Shown here: piece by piece, positions 20,939 to 32,307 of the stretch
Layout of the letters: every line of letters starts with the position of its first letter
Position numbering within the stretch: position 1 is the first letter of the stretch
Source of the DNA: Nematostella vectensis
Taxonomy: Eukaryota > Cnidaria > Anthozoa > Actiniaria > Edwardsiidae
Length of the DNA stretch: 64,000 nt
Reading direction: 5' to 3'
Assembly (NCBI RefSeq): GCF_932526225.1
Contig: NC_064037.1
Location: 7,794,203-7,858,202 of the forward strand
Position numbers and translations under genes: made by a program
Notes under the pieces: generated by a model
Database searches by the model: none
The model's input: the letters and a program-made list of their open reading frames with translations, nothing else
Told to the model about the DNA's origin: nothing

Positions 20939-23900
20939 CTATTCCTGCTGGTCTCCATTCACATTCCCCTCCTTGGGAGGAGGAGACCCACCTCTTGCTT
21001 CATCATCCACCTTGTCTCTCTTGGGCGAGGGAGATCTGGATCGTGATTTAGATCTTCGTGGAGAACGTGAGCGAGACTTGGAGCGTGATCGGGAGCGCGA
21101 GCGCGAGCGAGATTTGGAACGAGATTTTGACCTGGAATGGGACTTTGATCTAGATCGTGAGCTGTGTCTGCGCTTGCGTGATTTCCGTGATGGTGAGTTG
21201 CTGCGAGATCTGGATCGTGACTTTGATCGCGAATGGGATCTTGATTTACTACGAGACCTTGACCTACTCCTAGATCTTGAGTGTGAACGAGGGCTTTCCT
21301 GGATAGAACAGGCACAATACATTAATACTATTGCAAATAAAAAAATAATACCTGATTATGGGGTGCTTGTTGACAACAGAGAGAGAAAAAACACTTATGC
21401 CATATGTTGACAGTATTGGGTCAAAACATCTTGTAAACTTAAACATTAACCAGTACTGTTATAGAATTCCATGGCCGTGTTTATACAAGCATGCATTAAA
21501 AGAAAGTATTGTTTGGTTTGGTATCTTTTAAAACATCATTTATATCATGATAAAAACATTGTACATCCCAAATTAATAACTTACATCAATAAGACGAATC
21601 CTCTTCCCTTTAAGCTCCTTGCCATCCAGCTTCCTCAGGGCTTTTTTGAGATCTTTTTTAGTTGCAAACTCAATGACCCTGCAAATAATTACAAAGGCCC
21701 ATAAGCAACACGACAAAAATATAAAAGATTCAAGGAAAACTCACCCTTCCCCTTGCTTTTGCTTGTGGGCATCTCCATAGGTTACATCACCAATTTGCCG
21801 GCAGTAATCCTTGAGGTCCTGAACAAAATAGGTCTGTTAGTATTTAACTCAAATAAAACGTACAGTAGGTGGGGAATACTGTAAAAGCTCTAATAAGCCC
21901 CCAGAGTTTTTTTGTCTCTTAGAAGGGGGGCTAAGTAGAGACAGGGTTATTCACTGTATAAAATAGTGTACAAAATTTAACTTGTCTCTACAGTAACAAT
22001 GACAAATTGCCTTCTGCATTTAAACCGAACAAAAAACATTATATTCTTGGAAAACTACGTTTATGCTTCTTAGGGGATGGGAGGGTAACAGAGGGAGGAA
22101 GCTTATTTCAAAGTTTAGGCTCTTGAGGGGATCAGAGAGGGGGACTTAATAGAGCTTTTTCAGTAAATGATGTTTGTTTTTTTAAATTAAATATGACAAA
22201 GTTATCACTGTAGAGCCATGGTGCTGTACTCTAAAACAATTTTAATATTATTTTGACTTTTTCACTAACCTGTTTACAAAAGGTTTACTCAAATACTGCT
22301 GGGTAAGCTGAAAATTTAGCATTTAAATGCACCAAAAACCTACCAAGTCTCTAAAGAAGCTTCCTTTGTTATTAATGTAGTATTTGAGGTCGGGTAAGTA
22401 AGAATGCTAAATCAAGTACACATTTCCTTGACTTATTGTGCCTTAAAGAAATATTATTAACTAATAGCAAAATAGACCTAATGTTGTCTGAGGGCGCTGC
22501 AGTCTTCAGAGTCTATTATCATCATGACAGTCACATTGCATCTAGGAAGAAATGATTAAGGCGCATCTCGCATCTGTCATCAAAATGCCTCAGAGCTAAC
22601 CCATCAGCCTTCAGTTTTCCATCTATGCATCTACGCCATCTAGTATGCCTCAAAGCTGAAAGGTTGATGGGCAAAATATAAATGTTTGGGAGGCTGAGTG
22701 TCGCAAAATCTTCTACGGTATGCATTGCATACCAACGACACATTGACTGGAACACACTGTAAAGGCAATGTTGTGAAAAGGGTATACAGTGGGCTAACCA
22801 AAGTAACAGTACCTGCCACGAGACCCGACTTGATAGGTTCTCGACTGTCATGCGCCAAGGTGTCCTTAGAGGGGGCCCATATCTGTAATAAACATAGAAT
22901 AAAGAATGTGCTGACCCAGATGTACTGACTCCAAGCCTACAGTTTTCTGAAGTTTTCTCAATCTCTGAGTTTTTCTATCCGACATTGGCTATTTACTCAA
23001 CATTTTGAGTCGAGTAGCCCATTTACTATTCTAGACAGAATAAACAATGCTCTCAACAGCTACAAATAACAAATAATTCATACTTACTTGTCTCTGGCTC
23101 TTCCGCGTCTGCCACTACTGTACCCACCCTTGGATGTCCCTCTTGCAGGCTCCACAAGAATCCTGCATGTAAACATGATATGTGAGATATCTATATTTTT
23201 TTTTCACTTTTTCTGTTACATAGCAAATAAGTAAACAAAGGAAACAAGGGAGCTAAGTTCATAACCATAACCAAGTTATTCAGAAATTGCAGCGTTTATT
23301 TATTTTTTTGGACATATACTCCTGTTTAGATAATGGCCAATAATTGGGCTTCTAATTTCTTGAACAGTGGAATCTCCATATAATAATATGGAGGTTCCAC
23401 TATTGTACCTGTCAACCCCCAAAAATCTCAAGGCTTGAAAATTTTTGGGGGAAGGGGTGGGGTAGTTTTATTTTGGGGGGAGGGGTGGGTATAACCTCAC
23501 AGGCGTTTGCCATATAAAAAGCTCTCGCTGAATTTTTTGGGGGAAGGGGTGGGGTAGTTTTATTTTGGGGGAGAGGGGTGGGTATAACCTCACAGGCGTT
23601 TGCCATATAAAAAGCTCTCGCTGACAAATCCACTTAAAGATCTCATGAGGGTGTTAGATAAAATGTACTACGCAAGGGAATCATTGTTTTCAATATTTTA
23701 ATAGAAAATAAGCAAAATGATGATTTCCAATAGAATATTTTTTTGGAAGCGGTAAAAAAAAGCGATAAAGGGGGAGATTTGGTGCTTAACACGGGAGAGT
23801 GGGAGTAGGGTTCCAAAATCTTGAGACTCCCACTACTGTGTGAGAGTTGACAGGTATGCACTATACTACCCACTAGATACAGAAAAAAATTTCAGACGCA

Positions 23901-24405
23901 CTTGTTAAACATGAGGAATTCAGTGAACAACATAGAGATTTTCGTACTTTTAAAAAATAGAAAGCTGACATGACAACATACTGAACCCAGGCCCCTACTA
24001 AAAATAGAAATATCTACCATTGACGAGCTGTCTTACCACCAAAGTTATCTGCTGATTTATGAAAATTAAGACCGCTTACCTTTCTCCAAGCATTTTCTTG
24101 CCATTACACTCGTAAACTGCATCTTCTGCATCGTCAGAATAGTCAAACTCCTGTATGTGACAAAGAAATCACGAGGAGTTCAGAAAATGTTCGACATGAC
24201 TAACACGATTAGTGTGATTAAACTCATATTTAAGAAACAGCTTTATGGAGAAATAAAGACAAGCAACAGTTCCTACCACAAATCCATATCCATCCTTGAG
24301 TATAATTTCGCGTATTTTGAAGCGCCCGTAGGTGTAGAAAAACTTCTTCACATCGTCTTCTCGAGTGCCGTAGGGCAAGCGCCCCAGATACACGCGATTA
24401 CTCAT
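20939..24405 (-). CDS. serine/arginine-rich splicing factor (SRSF4/5/6 type)
   Basis: Seven exons on the minus strand (24405-24277, 24150-24080, 23162-23088, 22882-22813, 21818-21745, 21678-21585, 21298-20939) join in phase to 290 residues. RRM1 (about 3-72) has RNP2 VYLGRL and RNP1 DGYGFVEF. A Gly/Arg linker follows. RRM2 (about 103-172) carries MTVENLSSRVSWQDLKD; the SWQDLKD heptapeptide (113-119) is the signature of the second RRM in SRSF1/4/5/6/9-type proteins. The remaining 119 residues form an RS domain with long SR dipeptide runs, ending GNVNGDQQE. Known role: binding of exonic enhancers and recruitment of U1/U2 components, with RS phosphorylation controlling localisation. Paralogue assignment among SRSF4, 5 and 6 is not possible from the sequence alone. 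The 993-bp intron 4 is where poison exons are common in this family; I did not identify one. Confidence 0.92.
23440..23623. repeat. 92-bp tandem duplication in SR-protein intron 3
   Basis: Two nearly identical units in tandem, each with GAAGGGGTGGGGTAGTTTTA and CTCACAGGCGTTTGCCATAT, offset by 92 bp. It lies in the intron between exons 2 and 3. Confidence 0.9.
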
Positions 24406-24712
24406 TACTCTAACAGAGATAACAATCCAAGTTGTACCTCTATCACTCCAATTACGATTTGGAGATTTGAAAACAGCCCAAAAAGCTTTGATAAACTCAA
24501 GCGAAGCCTTCAAAGCAAGATGGCGACATCCAAGATGGCGCCAATATAATCATCAACGTCGTCCCCAGGGTCTTCTGGGTAATTTTCAATATATTTGTAT
24601 AATCATGTGATTTCAAGGAGCCAATCAGAAAGAAAAAAGTCTAGCCCAGGTCAACTCTTTTGGATAAACAACAGGTAAACCACAATAACAGTCACAAAAT
24701 TTAATGTTTTGA
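24406..24712. promoter_or_regulatory. bidirectional promoter between the SR-protein and methyltransferase genes
   Basis: The two ATGs (24405 on -, 24713 on +) are 307 bp apart and point away from each other. The interval has two AAGATGGCG copies (24518, 24532), the 34-bp motif shared with the ZMAT5 promoter (24559-24592) and a CCAAT box in AGCCAATCAG (24619-24628). A shared core promoter is inferred. Confidence 0.6.
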
Positions 24713-27609
24713 ATGGAGGCTAAAAAGAAAGTAACACAGTCTGAGATTGCTTTGGGTGATTTAAGACAAAGACAGGCTAAGGGCAGAAACTTGTATTATG
24801 AGATATTTAAACATAAGATGGACCAAGCCCCAAATGATATTAATCAATTTTGCAATCCCAAATTGGAGGAAGAATCAAGGCAAACCCTCTTGAAATGGAT
24901 AAGGTTAGGGTTAAGAGTGGGAGCTGATATTTTTACACATGTTTCAATGGACACATTGACAGCTTTAGGAAGGAAGCCAGTTAGGATGAATAAAGCTTAC
25001 TATTTGATTGACATAACCCCCTGATGGTGGTCCCATTTTGACCTGAAAGAGGTGCTTGTCAATCAACCAATCAATCAATCAATGTTAACACGGTGGACTC
25101 CCTGTATATACTAGTTGTCTGCTATAGTATTTACTTTAATTCTAAACTATATAGGTTGATATCTCTATTAAATAAGATTCTTCAAATTAAAAACTGCTTT
25201 CCAGAGTGCTACTGTAAAAAACAAGTCCCATTTGCCAAGTGTATATGCAGATTTAAGCAAGATTTGTAAATATTTATATTATATACTTCTGGTCTTTTTA
25301 TTCCAAAGGGATCTCGATGATAGAAGTTCTTCTCAGAGCTTGCAAATTTTGTTTTCCTTCTCAATCCCATCATCTACTGCAATTGATGAAATAATCAACC
25401 TTCACATGCCAGTGATCTCTGCTGGAGCTGTAAGTTAGGTGTATGTGTTTGCTAAAGTCGCCTAATGGTTGTTGTAGCATTATGTAGGGGCCCTTATTAA
25501 AATGCCCATGCCATGTAGTTATACCACCTAGGGTGGATTCCATGGGTGTGGGGGGACAAACGCATAGTGAGGTTTTGCTTCAGATGGACGTTGGGGATGG
25601 GATTGGGGGAGCAGACCTAAAAAAGATATGGAAAATGGTATGAGTATTAAAAATCCTTTAAAAAGAAATTACACACCTAGCTTCACAGCTGATGCATCTG
25701 GAGATTTTGGTATAAAGTTTCCAAAATGACCTGAAGGAACCTAAATGTATGTGTCACATAAAAGGGCTGAATTATTATAACCCTCCGACAGAGGAAAAAA
25801 TGGCATGGAATTTTCCAATTCTTAATATATAAGTTCAAGATTCCGCATACAAGGACTTCCTCCGACCAAAAGCTTAATTCCAAATTTTAAAGAAATTAAG
25901 AAGATATGGAAATTAGATATTAGCAAGCAAAGTTGGCTTAATTTTTTATAAGAGCCCGACTTCTCCCTAAAAACGAGGAGAATTCATACTTTGAACAATT
26001 AAAATTTGCACTTCAAGCCTCATATCTCGAAGCTAATTCCATTAGGAAAAAACACTTTTGATATGTTGAATTACATAACATGAGGAAATTCTATGCAAAA
26101 ATTCAAGCTTACCAAAGTTAACCAGACCTTATTTTTGGAAAATTTGAATTTTTTTGCTCTGTCCCAAAAGCCCCTCCCAACATAAGTGCTTGCATGGTCT
26201 CTATTGTCTACCGTAGGGAAGGGTTTCAACTACATTAACCATTGTATGGCCCAAATTGAATCCATTAGACCTCCCCTCACCCATCTATTAATTAGACACA
26301 TTCCCTCTACCAACTAGACATGTTCTTTGTGTTGTAGGGCACTGGCTATTGGGAGTATCTCCTCCATGAAAGAGGAGCTGACATTGTTATGTTTGATCAT
26401 AATAAAATATACCCTGAAGGGATGAGATACTTGGATATTCAGGTGAATACCAGCAAGCACCTTTGTGCTAGTTGCTATAAACGCCATATTTTTATACCAA
26501 GATTGCACCTTCACCCCCACATCCCCTGGATATATCCACTTCTTCAACTAAGACTGCACTGTGATGTGAAAGTCTATGTGTTGTAGCCCACATTACCTCA
26601 TTCTTGATTTTTAACAGACTGGAGGCCCTGAGCTTCTGAGAGATCATCAAGATAGAGTCTTACTGATTGCCTGGCCAGATAATGAAGGTATAATAGATCA
26701 TTAAGCAAGAGTTTTACTTCTTATTACCAGTCAAGATAATAAGGTACTAATCGAGCCTTGAAAACACTTTTTGAGAGAAATTCACAGTCATACACGCTAT
26801 ATTAAAAAAAAACTATGGTCCGATTTAAAGATGGTGCATCACACATCCTCCCCCCCCCCTCCTTTCAATAAACACTTCCTCCAACAATTCCTTATTTGGT
26901 AAAATGCGGTAAAAATCGGAAAATAGTGCGGCATTTATTTCAAAATAGTGCGGTAAAATGTCCAGTAAAACTAGCGATAGTGCGGTAAGTAAAAAAAAAA
27001 TTCGTGAGTTTAGCTTTTTAGGGCGCGAAAAAATGTTACGAATTGCAAATAGGAAATATGCTTTCGATTATCTAAAATAAGAGAAGAGACCCTTTAAATG
27101 AAAGCCACTTTATTTTATTGAACAATGAATGAAGTAAGTTTTCTCGTTATTTCTTTGAGCTTCCCAAACACAACCATACTCTCTGGAATCACTACCCCTG
27201 TAGCAATGGAAAGGTTGAAAAAGTAAACGATATTTGCGGAGCAGACGGAGAGATTGTTTTCCTCGATTTAAAAGTTTAATAAATTTTGTGTTTTTTTTTT
27301 TCAGAATCTTCCACATTTGGAATTGACTGTCTTAACAATTATAAGGGTGATACAATAATACACATTGGTGAGCTTCTCGGCGAAACCTTCTCAGCCAATC
27401 CCTGGGGTCAGTCCTCCTCACGTGACTTTCAACTTCGTCTTGCCGAAACATTTCGTTGCGTATCACGTGTTCAGCTACCTAACTGGCCAGGTCACATGGA
27501 TAGTTTAACAATCTGGTCACGAGTTGATCACGTGGACAGTAGCACTGAAATGGTGTATATTGCTAGTGGAGGTATAGTTGGCCAGCGATATTACGGTTGG
27601 AAGAACTAG
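24713..27609 (+). CDS. uncharacterised class I methyltransferase-like protein
   Basis: Five exons, 24713-24903, 25309-25429, 26338-26442, 26618-26687 and 27305-27609, with consistent phases and GT-AG boundaries, give 263 residues. Motif I of class I SAM-dependent methyltransferases is visible as VISAGAGTGYW (about 99-109), and D124 in ADIVMFDHN sits at the end of strand 2, where the acidic residue binds the ribose. Further blocks are TGGPELLRDHQDRVLLIAWP, YKGDTIIHIGE and LPNWPGHMDSLTIWSR. I remember this block order from predicted methyltransferases of plants, protists and fungi whose substrate is unknown. Exon 1 (KWIR at the junction) is supported by phase and by a donor-like GTTAGG, but it is the least certain exon. 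No signal peptide; cytosolic or nuclear location is likely. It shares a promoter region with the SR-protein gene. Confidence 0.75.
26895..27000 (+). repeat. short TGCGGTAAAA repeats in methyltransferase intron 4
   Basis: Five spaced copies of AGTGCGGTAA/ATGCGGTAAAA. Function unknown; possibly a piece of a decayed transposon. Confidence 0.5.
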
Positions 27610-28119
27610 GGAATTGCGTGATTATAATGCGTCTGATCACACTTTGCCCCGCAACAAGGTGCGATACACAGTTAGTCAGGCGCATATCTAGGATTGGCTG
27701 AATAGGTGGCAATGAGGGGGGTTGCGTGCGTGGGCACACCCCCTTACCTAGGTAAGTGTCTGTTAGTGCTGGCTACCATTTTTGGGAATGTTATTTTTGT
27801 TAACACGACTTCTTGGATATTTTCTAAGATTTTATTTAGATTTTGAGGTGGGAACACCTCCAAAGTGCGAAATTTGTTTTCGTAGATTTAAGAAACAATG
27901 TTGCACCTGCCCGCGAGAAGTTAGCGAAAAAGGGAGGGGGGTTACCATTCCTAGAATAGGAACGGGGTTACGTTTTTTTCTACTCTTGCTCCCAGGAGCA
28001 AGTGTGAGCAAGCATTTTTACCTTTTATGTGTGTACCTGGGTTATAAAGTTGAGCCTGTCCCCGGTACTTTACTTTACTCCTTTGTCTCGGGAGATCCTT
28101 TACCTTATTTTCAATCTTG

Positions 28120-28385
28120 AATGTCGTAGTAAGCGATATATATGTATTGAATAAATACAAATTAAAATATCCGAAAAGGAATGAGCAAAAGAGAGCGAGG
28201 GGGACCAATATTGAACAAACTTATAAAGATAGAAAGTACTTTAGAGATTTCACTAAATTTAATAAAGAAATATTCATAAATGATCTAAACAGCGTAGATT
28301 TTAACGCCCTTGTTAGTGCAGATGAATAACATTGTTAGCGCAATAACACACGTGACAAATAAACATGCCCCAATTAAAAAAACCT
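28120..28385 (+). pseudogene. LINE endonuclease remnant
   Basis: One frame reads RKYFRDFTKFNKEIFINDLN, and after a frame change at about 28322 the next reads IVSAITHVTNKHAPIKK. These blocks resemble the C-terminal side of LINE endonuclease domains (the FNxxxFxxDL and KHAPxK motifs). No RT follows. Confidence 0.4.
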
Positions 28386-29600
28386 GATAATCTAACATCT
28401 TTGCATTTGCATCTTTGCCTCGTTACTACGACATTCAATTTTGATGGTATGATAAAGAAAATCCCGAGAGCAATGGAGAATTCTAAAGGAATAAAGTACC
28501 GAGCACAGGCTCACCGTTTTAACCCGCGTTCCCCAAACGCAAACTCGTTCCTATATCTGGCAGCATATGTGTGTCGACGTCTGATTAGAAACAACCCAAA
28601 GATAAAATAATGGCCGTGTTCCTTAACCTGTGTATCTGGGATGAAGCGTACACTTGGTAAACGTACACTTGGTATAGCCCAAACAATATTTAACCGCTCA
28701 CAGATGCTGAAGACTCTTCTATAGTAATTCAGAGCTTTGTAGCAGGCTTCGTAATGTTGAATGGGGGGTGGGGGAGAGGAGCGAAGTAAACATAGGTTAG
28801 TAGCGTCCAGGCGCAGGATATCTAGAGGACTCGCGTAATAGCTAATAGGCAACATATAAGGAAGTGAATGGCTTGTATTTGCTCGGATGGATTAAAGCTT
28901 CTCATCAGCTACATTTTAAGGTACCGCGGAAAATAAGGGACAGAGGGCGTCAAGAATAGTTTTCAATACCGACAAACGAATCGAGGTTCTGGCAAAAAGC
29001 TTTTAAAAGATGAACATATAGCATCCCTAACACACTCTAACACAAACCGAAGCCAATGTGTGATTTGGTTTGCTAAGAATTGAATTGACTGCCCGTTGAT
29101 AAATAAGGTAACACAAAGCATGGTCAATGCAATTAAGTCTCAATAAAATAAACAGTAATCCCACCTCCTCAGAGGAAGTAACATTAATGCGACGGCAAAC
29201 AAGTGGCCGGTAATTGTTTGATCTATGCTTTATATAGGATGAAAGTCATGAAAGTTGTTTTGGCTTGAACTGAAGTATTGTGAAGAGAATAATATGAATG
29301 AGACATGAACAAGAGTCTCTAACTACTCTTTTGAATAAGAGTTTGAAATCACCTGCTACAAAACAATTCGCTCCTGGACTGATTACCCATAAGTAAGCCC
29401 TCAATAAATAGGAGTTATGAAGAGAAGTGCAAACGCTTAATAAGGCAGGGAATAAATGAACTTAACTGGAGTTTGCCTTACACTTAAACTTTTTTACTTA
29501 GGGTCGGTAAAACGACTAGACCCTCGACTTACGCGGATGAAGAGTTTTTGATCAAACTTTGGTAAGACAATGGGACATGAAATGCAGGTAGATCTGAAAT
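28386..29600. other. gene-free interval
   Basis: The 81-residue frame at 28365-28610 and its antisense show no domain. I see nothing else supportable here. Confidence 0.4.
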
Positions 29601-29698
29601 CTCGCAGTACAGCTGGTTCTTGAGGTGACGATTATAACGATTATAACCGTGTCTGCCTTGATCGGTAACTTGATGGTGTGCTGGGCAGTGTACAGGAA

Positions 29699-30891
29699 CA
29701 AGAGACTAAGAACTGTACCTAACATGTATATAGTGACCCTAGCTATATCTGATATCCTCATGGGATAAGAGACTAAGAACTGTGTTACGCAGGAATAAGT
29801 CACACATGTAGTGAAGTGATATTTAGCATCTAGAAATTATATACTGATCGGCTGTCAGCTTATTGAAGTCCACGGGACAACTAAAAGCATTTTGTTTAGC
29901 TAACCTATCGCGTTTGACAGGAAAATCGAAAACGCTCGCATAGAAATTGCTTAGCCAAGCAGTTCATATTTTTAGCAGATTGACCTTTTGCTCGGGAAAC
30001 TTATGGGCGTACCGCGTCCCTTTTCAAGTGGTGCTGGAGAACAGAGTTTTGAGCATTTGTTTTAGTCCTGTATCCGTTAACTACATAAGCAAAGTTAGGT
30101 CTGAGTTCACACAGGGGTTGCCCTATGTAAGATTCAGACCTGGCCGTCGACGAAATTAGGATTTAGAACATTTAAAGAGTTTGAGTGCAAAAATGATTGG
30201 AATCTTGTCAATCATTATATTCATGTGTGTATCTTGCCATGCGCACTAGCAGTGTGACAAGTTAGTGTGTGACAACCGTAGTCAGTAGCAACATGTAAAC
30301 ATTACGTAAGTCACGGTAGCCCAAGGGTTACCGACTGGCACACCCACATAGGAAGGTCGTCCCTCGGACACCCATTGGTTAAACCCTTATCCAAACAGTG
30401 CTAAAAGCCCTTTGGGATGTCAGTGTCAGTTATCCTAAAGGACATGCCGTCTTAGTAGCATATAAATATGGGTGCGTACCGAAGCCCCAACACACCAAAA
30501 ACTCACTTAACAACTGAAGAGACACCTGTAAGACAATACTTGTAGACACCAGATGTTGTAAAGACTTAATAACAGCGGACAAGTAAAAACCGGTACCTCC
30601 CCCAGCCAAGCGGGTCATAGTCGTTTTGTCACAAGTGGTCAGAGAGAGTCATAGCCGCTTGTTACATGTGGTTAGAGAACCCAAAAGTATAGCTGTTACA
30701 ACTGTACCTAACATGTATATAGTGACCCTAGCTATATCTGATATCCTCATGGGATAAGTGACTAAGGACTGTACCTAACATGTATATAGTGACCCTAGCT
30801 ATATCTGATATTCTCATGGGATAAGAGACTAAGAACTGTACCTAACATGTATGTAGTGACCCTAGCTATATCTGATATCCTTATGGGCTCA
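29699..30891 (+). repeat. four 68-bp tandem copies of the GPCR TM1-TM2 segment
   Basis: The unit contains AAGAGACTAAGAACTGTACC, TAACATGTATATAGTGACCC and CTAGCTATATCTGATATCCT. Copy 1 starts at 29699. Copy 2 starts at 29767 and is split by the LTR-like insertion. Copies 3 and 4 start near 30756 and 30824. The receptor sequence resumes after copy 4. The 68-bp length shifts the frame at each copy. Confidence 0.9.
29783..30700 (+). mobile_element. solo-LTR-like insertion
   Basis: The 918-bp insertion begins TGTTACG and ends GTTACA (TG...CA) and is flanked by ACTG on both sides (29779-29782 and 30701-30704); AACTG/5 bp is possible if the end is shifted by one base. It interrupts the second 68-bp copy precisely. 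CATATAAATATGGG at about 30459 is a good TATA box. No coding sequence is seen. A solo LTR of a Ty3- or BEL-type element is the simplest reading. Confidence 0.65.
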
Positions 30892-31389
30892 CTGTCCATG
30901 CCGCTGTCGCTTGAAGTCAATATCACTGCTGTGGACTAAGCCATTCGCTGTATGCCAACTCCAAGGCTTTTTGACTTGGTTTTTGGCGTTCACGTCTCTT
31001 CAGACTATAAGCGATGGCTGTTAATCGTTATTACCGCGTGGTAATTCCAGATAGATACAGAAACTACTTCACAACAAGACGAGTTTACATCTCCATCGCA
31101 ATTATCATAGTGATAGCTTCTCTCGGTCCGGGAATGGCGATGATGGCGCAATTGAGTGTCAGCGAATTTCATTATGGGAAACTAATCTGCTTTATGGTAT
31201 TTAAAACACAAGATTACGAGAAAGGCTACATCGTTTCGCTGATATTTGTTACATAAACACTCCTGTTCTGATCATATTGGTGTGTTACTGGAAGATCTTC
31301 AAGAAAATAAGAGCACATAGTAAAAGTGTAAAAATGTTCAATGCAAGGACACCACTGCAGTCTTCTCCTTACCAACCAACTCCCTACCA

Positions 31390-31985
31390 CCCAAAGACAA
31401 ATACTTAGCAGTGAACGTGAAGGATGTAACAGCCCCAACCCTACCACCGAACGCCGACAAGCACTTAGCAGTGAACGTGGAGGATTTCACAGCCCCAGCC
31501 CTACCACCAAACGCCGACAACAACTTAGCAGTGAACGTTGAGAATGTCACAGCCCCAACACTACAACCGAACGCTCAGATGCACTTAGCAGTGAACGTGA
31601 AGGATGTAACAGCCCCAAACGTACCACCGAATGCAGACAACAACTTAGCAGTGAACGTGGAGGATTTCACAGCCCCAACCCTACCACCGAACGCCGACAA
31701 CAACTTAGCAGTGAACGTGGAGGATTTCACAGCCCCAACCGTACCACCGAACGCCAACAACAACTTAGCAGTGAACGTTGAGAATGTCACTGCCCCAACA
31801 CTACCACCGAACGCCCAGATGCACTTAGCAGTGAACGTGAAGGATGTAACAGCCCCAACTGTACCATCCAACTCCGACAAGCACTCAGCAGTAAACGTGA
31901 AGGATTTTACAGCCCCAACCCTAATTCCAAACGCCCAGATGCGCTTAGCAGTGAACGTGGAGGATGTCAAAGTGACAAAGACTCT
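31390..31985 (+). repeat. ten-copy 60-bp repeat in the GPCR third loop
   Basis: AGTGAACGTG recurs at exactly 60-bp steps from 31411 to 31951. Each unit encodes 20 residues of the type LAVNVKDVTAPTLPPNADKH. The frame stays open through all ten copies and into TM6, and the antisense strand is open as well, so openness is a property of the unit rather than proof of coding. Confidence 0.95.
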
Positions 31986-32307
31986 TTTTGTGACAGTCGT
32001 AGGGTTTATTGTCTGCTGGGCACCTATTGCAGTGATCGACATGGTAGGCGTGTTTTTCTCGCATCTAGACATCCCGAGGGAGGTATACCTCGCTTATATT
32101 TTACTCGGATACGGAAGCTCGTCTATCAATCCCTTTATTTACGGCATTCTTAACAGATCATTCCGCAGGGAATTTATCAACATATTGAGCTTTAGACGGA
32201 GGTCTCGAATACATCTGCCAGTGATAGGAAAAAGTAAGGTTCATGCGGCCAAAGGCTCGAGATACAATTCAAGACAAAAATGGCCTGATATTTCCTGTCA
32301 AGAATAA

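Larger units (their letters stand above)
29605..32307 (+). pseudogene. rhodopsin-class GPCR pseudogene
   Basis: Intronless pieces in order: TM1 with IITVSALIGNLMVCW and KRLRTVPNMYIVTLAISDIL (the conserved N of TM1 and the D of TM2), TM3 WTKPFAVCQLQGFLTWF in a shifted frame, then MAVNRYYRVV (NRY in place of DRY) at 31014, TM4 VYISIAIIIVIASL, TM5 NTPVLIILVCYWKIFKKIR in another frame, a third intracellular loop of ten 20-residue repeats, TM6 FVTVVGFIVCWAPIAVID (CWAP) and TM7 SSSINPFIYGILN (NPFIY). It resembles melatonin/amine-receptor-like anthozoan receptors. Breaks: a solo-LTR-like insertion (29783-30700), 68-bp tandem copies, and frame changes near 30930, 31010, 31250 and 31390. The N-terminus before TM1 is unclear. 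A functional receptor is not encoded. Confidence 0.8.

Noticed and set aside
20931-21410. 159-residue plus-strand frame rich in RDLDRD
   Set aside because: Exact antisense of the RS-domain exon of the SR protein; the minus strand has phase-consistent splicing and conserved RRMs.
24904-25024. Extension of methyltransferase exon 1 to the stop at 25024
   Set aside because: Splicing at 24903 joins in phase to exon 2 and gives a continuous protein leading into motif I; the unspliced frame has no homology.
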